From contig BDGG01000005.1 of NCBI GenBank assembly GCA_001949185.1, positions 2,345,249 to 2,409,248 of the forward strand: a stretch of 64,000 nucleotides of DNA, given 5' to 3'. The notes under the pieces were generated by a model. It was not told the origin of the DNA, searched no databases, and saw only the letters and a list, made by a program, of their open reading frames with translations. The first letter of the stretch is position 1; each line of letters starts with the position of its first letter. This stretch comes from Ramazzottius varieornatus. Taxonomy: Eukaryota > Tardigrada > Eutardigrada > Parachela > Ramazzottiidae. The position numbers were made by a program, and so were the translations under genes. Shown one piece after another: positions 1 through 10,053 of the stretch.

Positions 1-101
1 TTCCTCCACCTATCGAAATTCCGAAAACTGACCATTCAGCGATCGTTTATCCACCCGGGCTATCAACGAGGCCAGCCAACGAAACGTGCAAGATTGACGT
101 C

Positions 102-150
102 CAAGTGGTGCACTCTTCTGTCCAATAGCAATGAGAACGTGCGCCACTTG
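102..150. mobile_element. Palindromic intronic element, copy 1
   Basis: Left arm caagtggtgcac and right arm gtgcgccacttg about 49 bp apart, within a CEP104 intron. It belongs to the dispersed foldback family described under 16471-16588. Confidence 0.65.
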
Positions 151-192
151 TACGGACGATCTTGTACGATCGACTGCCGGCTTTCCACTTAC

Positions 193-2345
193 AGTCTCAT
201 CTCCAAAAACTTCTACGGCGTACTGGAAGCCAGGTGGTAGGTCTGTTCTTGCCTTTCTACCTTTCTGTAAATAATCAAAAACATTAATGTGCTACTTTCA
301 CACATATATTTTACACATATTTTGAGCACCATAAGCTCGGCCACCTGTTGGATCAATGTAGCGTACACACCTTGGTGGTGGTGTTACCGCGGCCACGATC
401 ATTGCCTTTAGGTTCTGCCCGTTGTTTGCGCATCGTTTCGCCGGAAGTTTCCACCTGTGCAGCCGCACTGGGAGGAGATGAAGGGCGGTGATCCGTGTCG
501 TCATCGGCGACGGGCGCTGGTTGGATCGGCCTCTCCACTTCGGTGTTGCTGGAAACAATCCGCTTGCGGGTTTCGGTCATGTAGCGGGAGCTCCCGGAAG
601 TGGTTTTCACAGTTGGACAGGCGAGTTCGACAAGCGTGGTGTTTTGTTCTGGTCGCAGTCGACGTCGACGAATTAAATCTTCCAATCCTTGCAGCTGTTC
701 TTTCTGTAAAAGAACAAATGTACAAGCAAGGTCAGTTTTCCCCTCGTAGTGAACGTACCTCGTAGAAGTGTCCGAATCGACGTGAACGAAGATACCTCAG
801 AGCGAGGACAGTTTGCTCGTACACGGCATACTTGCAGTCTTCGGCTTTCTGGTAGTCTTCCTCCAGAATAGCATCTTCTTTCTTGGCGTCAATAACCCTG
901 ATGTTATCTTCAATCTTTCTAACAAACGAAGGTAGAACAGATTGCAATCTGTATTCCAAATATGGGAGACCGAAAGGTGGGTGGTATAATTTACCTTACT
1001 CAGTCCTTCGATGACGGCCTTCGTTTCTGCTGCGGTCTTGAAGTCCTCACCTAACAAATATCCGACGTTACCAACATAACATAGCAAACAGAGCGTTCAA
1101 ACTGTGTGGAGAGCTCTATTTTGCGAGATAAGCTTTATCCCCAATACCTCTGACAGCCGCCTGTTTGTAGGTTTCAAGGCGGCCCAAAAGTTCAGCAACA
1201 CTGATTTGGGTGGTTTCCCGACGACGCTGTTTTGTGAATGGCGGAGGATCATGTCTTCTACTTCTACCGATTCTGCTCAGCATGAAATCAGTGACGTTTT
1301 CATGTTACAAAAAGGAGGAACGACTACGTGAGAAAAGACAGCTTTGGTAGGTACCTGAATATCTGAGAAATTGTGGGGCCGAAATTGAGGGGTCCTCTGG
1401 ACTTCCGCGTTTGCGGATACCGCGACGCGTTGGGTGGTTCTCGGAAACTTCGAGGGCGGACATTGGGTAGGTACGGATACCTAATCTGTGGAGCGGGCAG
1501 AACTGAATAACGATTTGGATGGTGAACGTTAATTTGGCTGAGGACAACCGCCATGCTGGTTTCCGTCTACAAGAGCCAAGCAGAGACAAAGTTAAACTGC
1601 AAGAGAATTCTTCGACAATCAGAAACCCTTACATTTCGTCCGCCGATGTGCAAAGAATTAATCCCGACTTGGTCGAGTTGGTTGTACGGGCTGGATAGTG
1701 GACAATGACATGATATCTGCAGTAGCCGGGCCAGCAGCGGAGGTTCGAACTTAACTTCCTTCACGAGCGAGTCGGTCGGCCACACGTCAGTACCGTCATC
1801 GGAGAATCGGAACTGTCTACCGAAAAAGAATCCACCTTTTATACTTTAACAGCAAACCGCAATGATGGGGGTCGTGATCTGACTTACGCCACAGGCTCCC
1901 CTTCCGTCGTCGAAATATCGATACCCGAGACCAGTTCATCATCATCAACCGTCGCAATATCCACCAAAGATGCTAAAGGGAAAATAACTGGCGTTTGAGC
2001 TTATCGGATCAGATCTGAAATACGCGGGACTCACGAATTAGGTACTGGTGAGAAAAGAGCTGCAGAGACTCCATCACCGACGTGCTTGAAAGCTCGACAA
2101 CAATATCCACAGGATAAGAAGGGAATCTATCAAAATGAAATTCATTAGATGAACGCCACCAAATTTTAGTTCCAAAAACAAACGTACTCTTCGGATATCC
2201 ACCCACTACTGCCAGGAGTCGACAGGTTGTCGGGAGGAAACTGCTCGGTAAATGAGCTGCAGGACACTACGCGGAAGTTAAGATGGCCCCCACGAGGCAG
2301 CGATACCGAACGAGCTCTACCATACGTCGTATGGACGGCGGCCAT
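193..2345 (-). CDS. CEP104: CEP104-like centrosomal/ciliary-tip protein, 5' part (runs off left edge)
   Basis: CEP104 proteins act at centriole and cilium tips with CP110 and tubulin-binding TOG domains. Ten exons read on the minus strand: 2188-2345, 2035-2126, 1888-1972, 1633-1816, 1355-1566, 1148-1272, 995-1050, 759-914, 371-703 and 193-264, all in phase. Exons 1-4 match the N-terminal jelly-roll part of the family (FRVVSCSS, SGWISEE, FPSYPVDIVVEL, LFSHQYLI). Exons 6-8 give the charged coiled coil (VAELLGRLETYKQAAVR, KKEDAILEEDYQKAEDCKY). The 759-914 exon needs an AAG acceptor, which is less usual. TOG and zinc-finger parts would lie beyond the left edge. The start is uncertain: the frame is open up to another ATG at 2534, only 33 nt after the RPA12 stop codon. 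Family assignment is from remembered similarity; I am fairly sure of it. Confidence 0.72.
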
Positions 2346-2567
2346 AATGGGAAGATTCAAATCTGAAACACTTCGTATCGATTCACCATTTTGGAATAAA
2401 ATAACCGACGGATAACAATTGGGAATAAAACGTAAAACGGTGAGGCAGCGCAGTGGTGGATCGTTGCTACGTTTCGCTACAATTTCAACAGGTGAAATAC
2501 CAGTGGCCAAATGGGAACGATCTCCGTCCGCCATTTCACTGTGGGATTTCGGTAAAAGCTCTTGGTA

Positions 2568-3178
2568 CTAGCTGTTTTCAACTTCCTTTGACCTAGGAAA
2601 GAACAGAAAGGCAGGTTGCAGCGCAGAACCGCAAGACCACGTCATAGGCAGATGAGGATTTGGAAGCTGGAGCCAGTCCACGAAATCGTCAAGGCCCGCA
2701 TGACGTCACGGATACGAATTAGCATTACGTACCGCATTGAGACGTCACACACCGCCTGCAAAATAGCTTAGACAGTCTTACCCGCAGTTCGGGCAGGTAT
2801 AGATGACTGTCTGCCCTTCGTCCGCCGACCGAAGCTGTAGCGTCATGTACGTTAGACCCTGATGCTCGCACTTCCGACATTTCTTGTCCGCGATGGGTCC
2901 ATCTGAGACGGTCGCGTGAGCAGCTTCTTCTTGCGCAGCTGTCTTCGTCTTGGCCGGAGTATTGAAATATATTCTGGTGGTCTTCGCCGGTAGATTCATC
3001 TCTAAAAGAAACCAATGAAATATTGTTACAGTAGTCCGCGACAGGTGCTCACGTCCGACTTACTTGCAAGATCCGACTTTTGTCCACATTTTATGCACTT
3101 GAGAAGACTGGAGTTGTCCAAAGGTAAGATCGTTCCACATGCGGAGCAAAAGTTGGGATCATCGGCGAACACGTCCAT
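2568..3178 (-). CDS. POLR1H: RNA polymerase I subunit RPA12 (POLR1H/ZNRD1)
   Basis: Small zinc-ribbon subunit of RNA polymerase I, needed for RNA cleavage and termination in the nucleolus. Exons are 3064-3178, 2782-3001 and 2568-2592, giving 119 residues (family about 125). The N-terminal ribbon has C11-x2-C14 and C28-x2-C31 ([22 protein letters not shown]). The C-terminal TFIIS-like ribbon has C80-x2-C83 and C108-x2-C111 around the hallmark RSADEGQT acidic loop. The last exon is chosen because it adds GSKEVENS, resembling the usual family ending; intron retention would stop right after the last CxxC-G. The gene is divergent from eIF2-alpha, and CEP104 follows closely downstream on the same strand. 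Confidence 0.9.
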
Positions 3179-3747
3179 CTCTCGTTTTCAAGCTCGGTTA
3201 CTTGATCACACCAATTTTTGCGGGCGCAAGATCGCTGCCTACAAGTTCATCCTCTTTGTGTAGTCGGTAATGAACAAGAAAATCCGGCGGGGAAGGAAAA
3301 CAAAAGGAGGATTTCAACTTTTAATTCCTTTTGAGTCTTGACCGGTTGACCTAGCTTAACTAGCTCTCAGGTTTTGACCAATCAAGAAAAGAGGTTAATC
3401 AAAATGGGCGAGTTCTTGATCGACTCATGAGGCCCTGCCGTACACCCCCGGAACTGACAGATAATTGTCAGAAGAAACGCACCCACGTTCCGAAATCACA
3501 TGAATACCGCGATGACGTCGTATCGATCTTTTCTTGACATCCGGCCGATTTCGTCAGCCGAATCAGGGAAAATTACCCACACGCCCTTGGAGCTCGAGGG
3601 AAAACAAGGGTCACACATTTATTTTCAGTTCGAAAAAACCAGGAAAAAGTGTCTTCGTCAATTCACCGGTTGTCGGTTTCTTCCCTGTTCCGATATTTCA
3701 CCTTTTCTTCCGGTATATGAGGGAGCGGAATTTTTCAAGATTCGATC
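3179..3747. promoter_or_regulatory. Divergent intergenic region RPA12 / eIF2-alpha
   Basis: 569 bp between two outward-facing start codons, so it must hold both promoters. I see no TATA box or other clear element, and no coding potential. Confidence 0.5.
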
Positions 3748-5275
3748 ATGGTACTAAAGTGTAGATACTACGCACAGAAGCTGCCGGAAATCGAGGATGT
3801 CGTGCTGGCCAATGTTAGATCCATCCAGGAGATGGGAGCATATGTTGATCTCCAGGAATACAACGATACGGAGGGTAAGTCGCATGGAACTATCTCTTTC
3901 AGTACCGTTCTGAATGTCCTATGTTGCAGGCATGATTTTACTGTCTGAACTCAGTCGCCGACGTATTCGTTCCATAAACAAACTTATTCGTGTTGGACGA
4001 AGCGAAGTTGTCGTCGTAATACGTGTCGATAAAGAGAAAGGTAAGCCGATTGTCCTTATGTCCGTTACGTGCCATGTATCTCATTGTTTTTTCAGGATAC
4101 ATCGATCTCTCCAAGCGGCGAGTATCACAAGCAGACATTGTCAAAGCGGAGGAGAAATTTGCGAAAGCTAAAGCGGTCGGTGGCTGTCAGCTGGTCACTG
4201 GGAACGGTCCTGCTTGATCTTCTACTTTCCGTAGGTGAACAGCATTTTGCGTCACACGGCTGAGGTGCTCCATTTCAAAACTGACCAACAGCTTGAAGAT
4301 CTTCACTGGAAGACGGCCTGGTATTTTGATACTAAATTCAAGAAGCAAGCCGCATCTTACGACGTCTTCAAAGCGGCTGTCACGTAAGTCGACCTGATTG
4401 TTGATTAGTTGGTCCAAGGCAAACAAACCCGTCAAGTTCGTTTTTCAAGTGGCGCGCAGTTGCAGGCTGTGATCCTGTGAACGTGCGCCACTTGGGAATC
4501 AACTTTGCCGAGTTGTTTTGCTGTTTTGCTATTTTGCTCATCTGATTGTTTGTTTGTTACAGAGATCCCACTGTACTGGACGAGTGTAATCTGGAGGAAA
4601 ACGTGAAGGAAGTGCTTCTTAACAATATAAAGCGTCGCTTGACTCCTCAAGCAGTGAAGATACGCGCAGGTGATTTCTACTTCCTCCTGAATTTTGATTT
4701 CGTATCGGACAAATACTATTTCTTTTCGTATACTCATGCTATGGAGTTCACCGTGAGCTAGTGTGAAGGTTTAGAATTTTTCCCAGATGTGGAAGTGGCC
4801 TGTTACGGTTACGAAGGCATCGATGCCGTCAAGGAAGCTCTGCGAGCTGGTCTGACTTTGTCGACCGAAGACAGTCCGGTTAAAATTAACTTGATTGCAC
4901 CTCCGACGTACGTTATGACCACAACCACTCTCGAACGTACCGAAGGGCTTAAGCTGCTAGGAGATGCGTTGAACCTTATCAAGGAAAGGATCGAGAAATA
5001 CGGGGGCAGATTTAGCATTCAAATGGCGGTAGGACATCGAATCAGTTTCCACTATGACCTGACACATCATTTATTATTCTTTTCCTCCATAGCCTAAAGT
5101 TGTGACAGACACGGAAGAGACGGCCTTGGCCAAGCATTTGGAACAGCTGGAACTTGCCAATCGGGAAGTGGCGGGTGATGATGACTTTGAGGAAGATGTA
5201 CCAGCCACGGGTGATGTGCCCGAGGCCGAAACGGAAGAAGCTGGCGAAGGCGACGCAGCCGGCGACAATGAATGA
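3748..5275 (+). CDS. EIF2S1: Translation initiation factor eIF2 alpha subunit
   Basis: Alpha subunit of eIF2, which brings initiator tRNA to the ribosome and is the target of stress kinases. Seven exons: 3748-3874, 3930-4040, 4096-4175, 4235-4383, 4563-4669, 4787-5028 and 5093-5275, giving 332 residues (family about 315). The S1 domain starts at the N-terminus ([17 protein letters not shown]). The regulatory loop [12 protein letters not shown] with the kinase-target serine is intact. Further matches are [40 protein letters not shown] and [12 protein letters not shown], then an acidic C-terminal tail. The exon 3 donor (GTCGGT) is weak but keeps frame and homology. The fourth intron is the longest and contains a palindromic element. 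Confidence 0.95.
4446..4494. mobile_element. Palindromic intronic element, copy 2
   Basis: Arms caagtggcgcgc and gtgcgccacttg, inside eIF2-alpha intron 4 (179 nt, against 55-117 nt for its other introns). Confidence 0.7.
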
Positions 5276-5523
5276 GGACGAGAGACGAATATGAGATTGA
5301 ATGAATGAGTTTTTTATTGTTTCTTTTTGCTGGTTCATCAATCCATTTCCCGATAAGAGATCAAAAATTGCATAATCTAATGACAAGACTTTGTTTTTTT
5401 CAACAGCAAACTAAGACCAGTAGCTCGACTCCCAACAAACTTGAATTGGTCTCTGCTCGTGTTGGTTTACAGTAAATGGCTGAGTGAAGACCAGCTTATT
5501 TGGGGAGAAGGATGGGTGAAGTT

Positions 5524-6653
5524 CTACTGGAACGGTTGTTTCACAGAGTCGTACGTGTATTGGTTGCTGTCCAAGTTCCCGGGAACCGACGATTTTGGGA
5601 CAGCTTGGGACGACCGATCAGGAAATTTGTGGGAGCTGCTGGAAAGAGCAAGTATGGGCCAAGCCTGTAAAAGATTGCTGTCATGGTGAAAAGTTATGGG
5701 ACAGGAATAGTCAATAAGAGCTGCAAGGCAGGGTCGATAGCAGAGAACTTACCATTGTCATCGGATGCTTTGGTGTCTTCGATGCATCGCAGTTCTGACC
5801 GTCTGGTTCTTCCAAGACCTCTTTTAGGTACGAGATGTAACAAGAGGCGAGTCGGAGGGTATCTAACCTTGAGATACGCAAAACAAAAACGGAAATTTGA
5901 AATTCATGAGTGCATCCGACAACTGAGACGGAGTATTTTGCACCTCTAGCGCTTTCCAAGCAGCGGGCGACTTTTCACAAGAATAATGTTTGACTGTTTT
6001 TGCCTGCGACCATACCACGTAGAATGCTCCCGATCCCGTTCGATCTCGGAAGANNNNNNNNNNNNNNNNNNNNNNNNNNNNNNNNNNNNNNNNNNNNNNN
6101 NNNATCCATGATACTTTTTTGTAAATACACCAACTTCGAAAAACACCAATATGTTAATGTTTAGCGCAGTCGGGTATTCAACTTCGGGTTCTCGGGAATA
6201 ACCGGCAACAAAAAAGAAGCCTGCAACACCCGGTGTTCCCAAGCGGTCACCCATCTAAGTACTAACCGGGCCCGACGTAGCTTATCTTCCGAGATCGAAC
6301 GGGATCGGGAGCATTCTACGTGGTATGGTCGCAGGTAAATGGGTTCAGCAAATTTACCTGCAAATCTACGAGTAGTGGATGCAACCACGATAGGTTTGTA
6401 TAGAGAGCCCGAATACTGTCCTGACTTACTTGGAGAGCTTGGTGTCCGCGGGAACCCAAGGTAGGGTGGTCTTTAGCTTGCAGAAGGCTTTGCTCAAAGT
6501 TCTCATTCTTGATCTTTCCCTAGCGTTCGCTGCGTTACGCTGCACCGGCTTATCGGCGAACCGGGAAGTGGCTTTCCCGTGTGGTGGCTGCTTCATTTCC
6601 CGCCTACCTTTACCATGATTAAATCGACTGATTACCGCTTTCTTCTTGCCCAT
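5524..6653 (-). CDS. bHLH transcription factor of the TCF21/musculin (HLH54F) type
   Basis: DNA-binding bHLH regulator; family members control mesoderm and visceral muscle development. Exons are 6430-6653, 5753-5867 and 5524-5664, giving 159 residues. The bHLH spans about residues 38-95. Basic region and helix 1 are [19 protein letters not shown] and [18 protein letters not shown]. Helix 2 continues across the first intron as [20 protein letters not shown]. This wording is characteristic of the TCF21/MSC group rather than of Twist or Hand. The N-terminus is short and basic, and the C-terminal 46 residues are serine-rich and not recognised. The 562-nt first intron holds 5S rRNA sequences and an assembly gap. 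The gene is convergent with eIF2-alpha, 248 nt apart. Confidence 0.88.
6002..6053 (+). rRNA. 5S rRNA, 5' part, broken by assembly gap
   Basis: These 52 nt (GCCTGCGACCATACCACG at the start) match the first 52 positions of the complete 5S copy at 6218-6336 apart from the first base, on the opposite strand. The sequence then meets 50 Ns. The bases after the gap do not look like the 5S 3' end, so the copy is either truncated or hidden in a gap of unknown true length. Confidence 0.85.
6054..6103. other. Assembly gap (50 N)
   Basis: A run of exactly 50 N. It sits between inverted 5S copies, a typical place for assembly failure, so the length is probably a placeholder. Confidence 0.98.
6210..6215 (-). 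terminator. Pol III terminator of the 5S gene
   Basis: Six consecutive T on the minus strand two bases after the 5S 3' end, the standard RNA polymerase III stop signal. Confidence 0.85.
6218..6336 (-). rRNA. 5S ribosomal RNA
   Basis: Full-length 5S rRNA of 119 nt, transcribed by RNA polymerase III for the large ribosomal subunit. Recognisable parts in order are CCTGCGACCATACCACG, GATCCCGTTCGATCTCGG, the internal control region around AAGCTACGTCGGGC, GGTTAGTACTTAGATGGG, TGACCGCTTGGGAACACC and the 3' end GTTGCAGGCTT. A T6 run follows at once. It lies within intron 1 of the bHLH gene, on the same strand as its host. Confidence 0.96.
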
Positions 6654-7316
6654 AATTTCAACAGTGAATCAGAATTCTTCCTGATAATCTAACAGCAAAA
6701 ATAGGCACACGATAATCGTCCTGGAAATGAATTTCTAAAAGCAATTTAGGATATTTCACAGCTTTACACCATACAAGCTCGTTCCTTACAATGAGACGAC
6801 TGTCATCTTTGAAAATTAGCTACTAAATGGTTCTATCAGAAACTTAAAAGGGTCGATCATGACTGGCTGAGATGACATTTAGATCCTGTCAATGAGCTTA
6901 AAATTGTCATGTTTTGATAAGAGATGGCGTTTAGACTTATCATCACATCGGCAAATTTGCGCCAACAAAGACGCTCACCTACCGGGAAAGATCTCGCTCT
7001 TGAAACTTCATCCGTCTGCTTATTCTGCATAGCAGTGAAAACTGCTGGTATCGAAACTGAATGCACCACAGAAGTATGAAATTACAAAAATTTGTAAACA
7101 ATTTGGTTTGCGAAGAGTCGAAGTTCCTCAAACCGTTATTTAAATTCTATCCATTTGATGATTGCCTACTCCGATGGCTCTACTGATTCCGGTTGGAGGT
7201 TAAGTACTGCGCCTTTGTGAAACCAAAAGTTCGTAGGGTTAAAAGCTGTTAGCGCCGATAACAGCAAGCAGGAGCTCGTGAAAGATCAAACTCCCATCGT
7301 CACTACGAGGTAAACG

Positions 7317-7882
7317 ACATAATTCGGGCATATCAATTTTCGCACCATAATTCGGGCATACTGTAACCCTTCTAACATCTTTAGTACGTCACTGGTCTTT
7401 TGCTTAAGAGAAGCATTACGAAGGCAACCGCTTGGTCAGATTACAGTTACGTCAGAGCAACCTCAGCAACAGATAAAAAACGTTGGAAACATGGAAGTAT
7501 CAGCCGAGTAGAGAGAAATGACGGGAAGTAAAAAAGTGTTCAGCTTACATCATCGTCGAAGCCAACCACATTTTCTGCAAATTGAGAAATCTGTATCAGC
7601 TCAGTTTCCGACGGTTCTTCAACTGGCACAAGGAAACAAGGATCAGAAACAAGGATCAGTGGTGAACCGGGATTCTCAAAACGCATTCGGAATTTGGAAA
7701 CTGGAAATTAGCTTATTTCAGCAGTCTATTGTCAGATCTGACGTAACTGTGAGATCACTGTGGTAGGCGTGCTTGAAGCACTGCAAACTCTCTTTTTTCG
7801 CGACATGTAGATTTAACTTGAGTGACGTACTAAAGATGTTAGAAGGGTTACAGTATCGATTTTCGCACCATAATTCGGGCAA
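7317..7882. mobile_element. Non-autonomous element with 35-bp perfect inverted repeats
   Basis: The 35 bp at 7358-7392 (starting atactgtaacccttctaaca) recur as an exact reverse complement at 7822-7856. Outside each lies a copy of cgcaccataattcgggca, but in direct orientation, with an extra partial copy at about 7317-7331. There is no coding capacity. It looks like a MITE or a nested pair of short elements. Confidence 0.6.
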
Positions 7883-9404
7883 CGCGAAAGGTTTGAACCT
7901 TACCTGCAACGCCTGATTCATCCCTCATCGTACGTGTGTTGATACAACATTAGGCTTTTTAACATTGGACAGACCCATCTCTATCCCAGGCCGAATTCCC
8001 GTAATCTACAACGCTTTCCCGTTCTCAAACGTATTGAAACCTCGAGGAGAGGGATCAGTTTACCTCAGGAAACAAGAAGCGGTTCATTACGCGCAGCAGG
8101 AGCTGAGAAAAAATATGTCCGAATTACAAGTGAAAAACCCCTATGCCAGAATTATGTCGTTTACATCGTACTGCACATTTTACGCGTTAGCAGTTGTAAG
8201 CAGAAACCCAAACTGCGATACACTGCACCTGCTTTAGATAATGTAGAAGCATATCTGATTAAAAAATAGAATATATTGTAATTACATTCTCGAAGAGCCT
8301 GATGAACATGTTGAGTTTGGTGACTCGCACGCCGTTAGAGACATACCCTTCCACGGACGGCGACACTCGGAAAGGACGGGGTGTCCTTCAAGAGATTACA
8401 TGCTGGGAGGAAGACTCCACGCTCAGCCAAGAGCTGGCTGCCCGCTGTCCAGCGCTAATTCTTGTAATTAGAGAAGGTTTACCTTCCACCCTACAGAGAT
8501 AATAAACAATGATCAAACGCCACTCAACTACCCATTTCACTGTAAGCCAATATACTGTTGTTTGACAAGTGTCATCTGCTGCTTAGAATTGTTACGGTTA
8601 TTGGGTCTTTTAGTATGACTTTGTCGTGCTCGGAGCTCAATTCTCGAGAATTTCTCCCCTACTTCACTATCGAAATTATTGAGTCCTGATAACATTCAAG
8701 AACAGTTATGGACCTTACTCGTTAAAGACAGAGACTTGGGACAGAAGAACTCAGACTAAGTTTTCACCTGCCGCTATCTTATTCTCATAGGATGAATAAC
8801 CTAATGAGAGAAATGATTGGTACGTCGTGAGCACAGAAATTTGACTAACCGACTAGCCCCAGACGACTTCTGAATTCGACTCGCGCAATTTTCGAATACC
8901 GAATCCCGGAAATCCTAGCCGTAAAACCGAGGCGGGTGATGCGCCAATTTAGTGAGGTAGTAATTTTTGATTTGTTTTCATCTTCCCCTATTTTCGAAAG
9001 CTCTGTCAGCAATGGTGTCCGCAGATAGCCCAGACTGGAAGGAATCTGCACAGTTAAAGCCATGTCTGGATCGGAGACTCTAAGACTTTGAGCGACCCCT
9101 TTTTCCCTGTGAATGTATTATTAATATCTTGTTTCCCACCTGGCTAATTTTTCAACTAAATTTTTTTCTCGACTTGTAACGGGCATTTGATAGTACTTGG
9201 CTGAAGACTGTGTTTGCAGTATTTTGGAAATTTCGGAAAGCACGGGCTTCGACAAGAAAAATATAACTAAAGGTTGATATAACTAAGGTTCGAGGAATTT
9301 TACCGTCTGCAGTGCTATTTTTGTATACTCACAGGGCTGGATATTCTGATGTGGGCCTAAAGAACAAACGACAGGGCTAAATTGCTAAGAAAGAACTGCA
9401 GAGC

Positions 9405-9534
9405 TACTGTATGCTCTCCCGAAATTCACGTACCTCACTGATTCAGACTGTTATGGTCACCGTATGAGAACTCTTTCTCTAGTTTTACACTCTGAATGGA
9501 GTGAAGTACGTGAATTTCGGGAGAGTATACAGTA
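9405..9534. repeat. 130-bp foldback with 29-bp arms
   Basis: The left arm at 9405-9433 (tactgtatgctctcccgaaa onward) is reverse-complemented at 9506-9534 with one mismatch, around a loop of about 72 nt. It could be a small transposon derivative or a hairpin RNA source. Confidence 0.6.
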
Positions 9535-10053
9535 TTGATATGTCAGAGAACCTGTACCAGAGAAAAAAAGTCTTAAGTAGGGCGTGGACAAAATGGCAAA
9601 GTCACATTGAAAGACTCAATATGTCGAATCGCGATCGGTCCCGTAAACTAACCGATGGTCTGCATTTACATTTTAGCAAACTTGAAGTAACAAAGATGAA
9701 AATCTATCACTTCCTGATGGTCAAAGCTAGTCGGCGAATCAGATTAAACAATTCGAAAGTTCTGAATGGCGCGGAGCGTTTCACGCTGCGGTGGCGTCTC
9801 GACTCTCGACACCGAGGCGCCTTTTTGTTCTACTGAGGCTTTTTCCCTGTGTCTCCCGTTGTAGTCTATCCAAAGCTACTGGTTCTTATCAGCTCAAACA
9901 CTGTCTGATTCTGACCAAAGTTCTGATCTAGTAAGCTGATCGACCGGAAGACACTATTCGCACCGGCTTTAGCAGCGTCAAAATACCACACGGCTTGGTC
10001 TGTGAATTCAAAGTGTTCAGGTGGATATTATCCCGAAAGTACTGCAGCTAAGG

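Larger units (their letters stand above)
6654..10053. other. Gene-free stretch between bHLH and oxidoreductase genes
   Basis: 3.4 kb between two divergent genes. No ORF here resembles a known protein; those at 7965-8237 and 9501-9836 (90 and 111 codons) look like chance. It contains two inverted-repeat structures, annotated separately. Confidence 0.6.

Noticed and set aside
2756-2781. A 26-nt intron in RPA12 ending at ttttgcag
   Set aside because: It would keep frame, but a longer intron to cctag at 2593 gives the ending GSKEVENS, much closer to the family C-terminus, and 26 nt is implausibly short.
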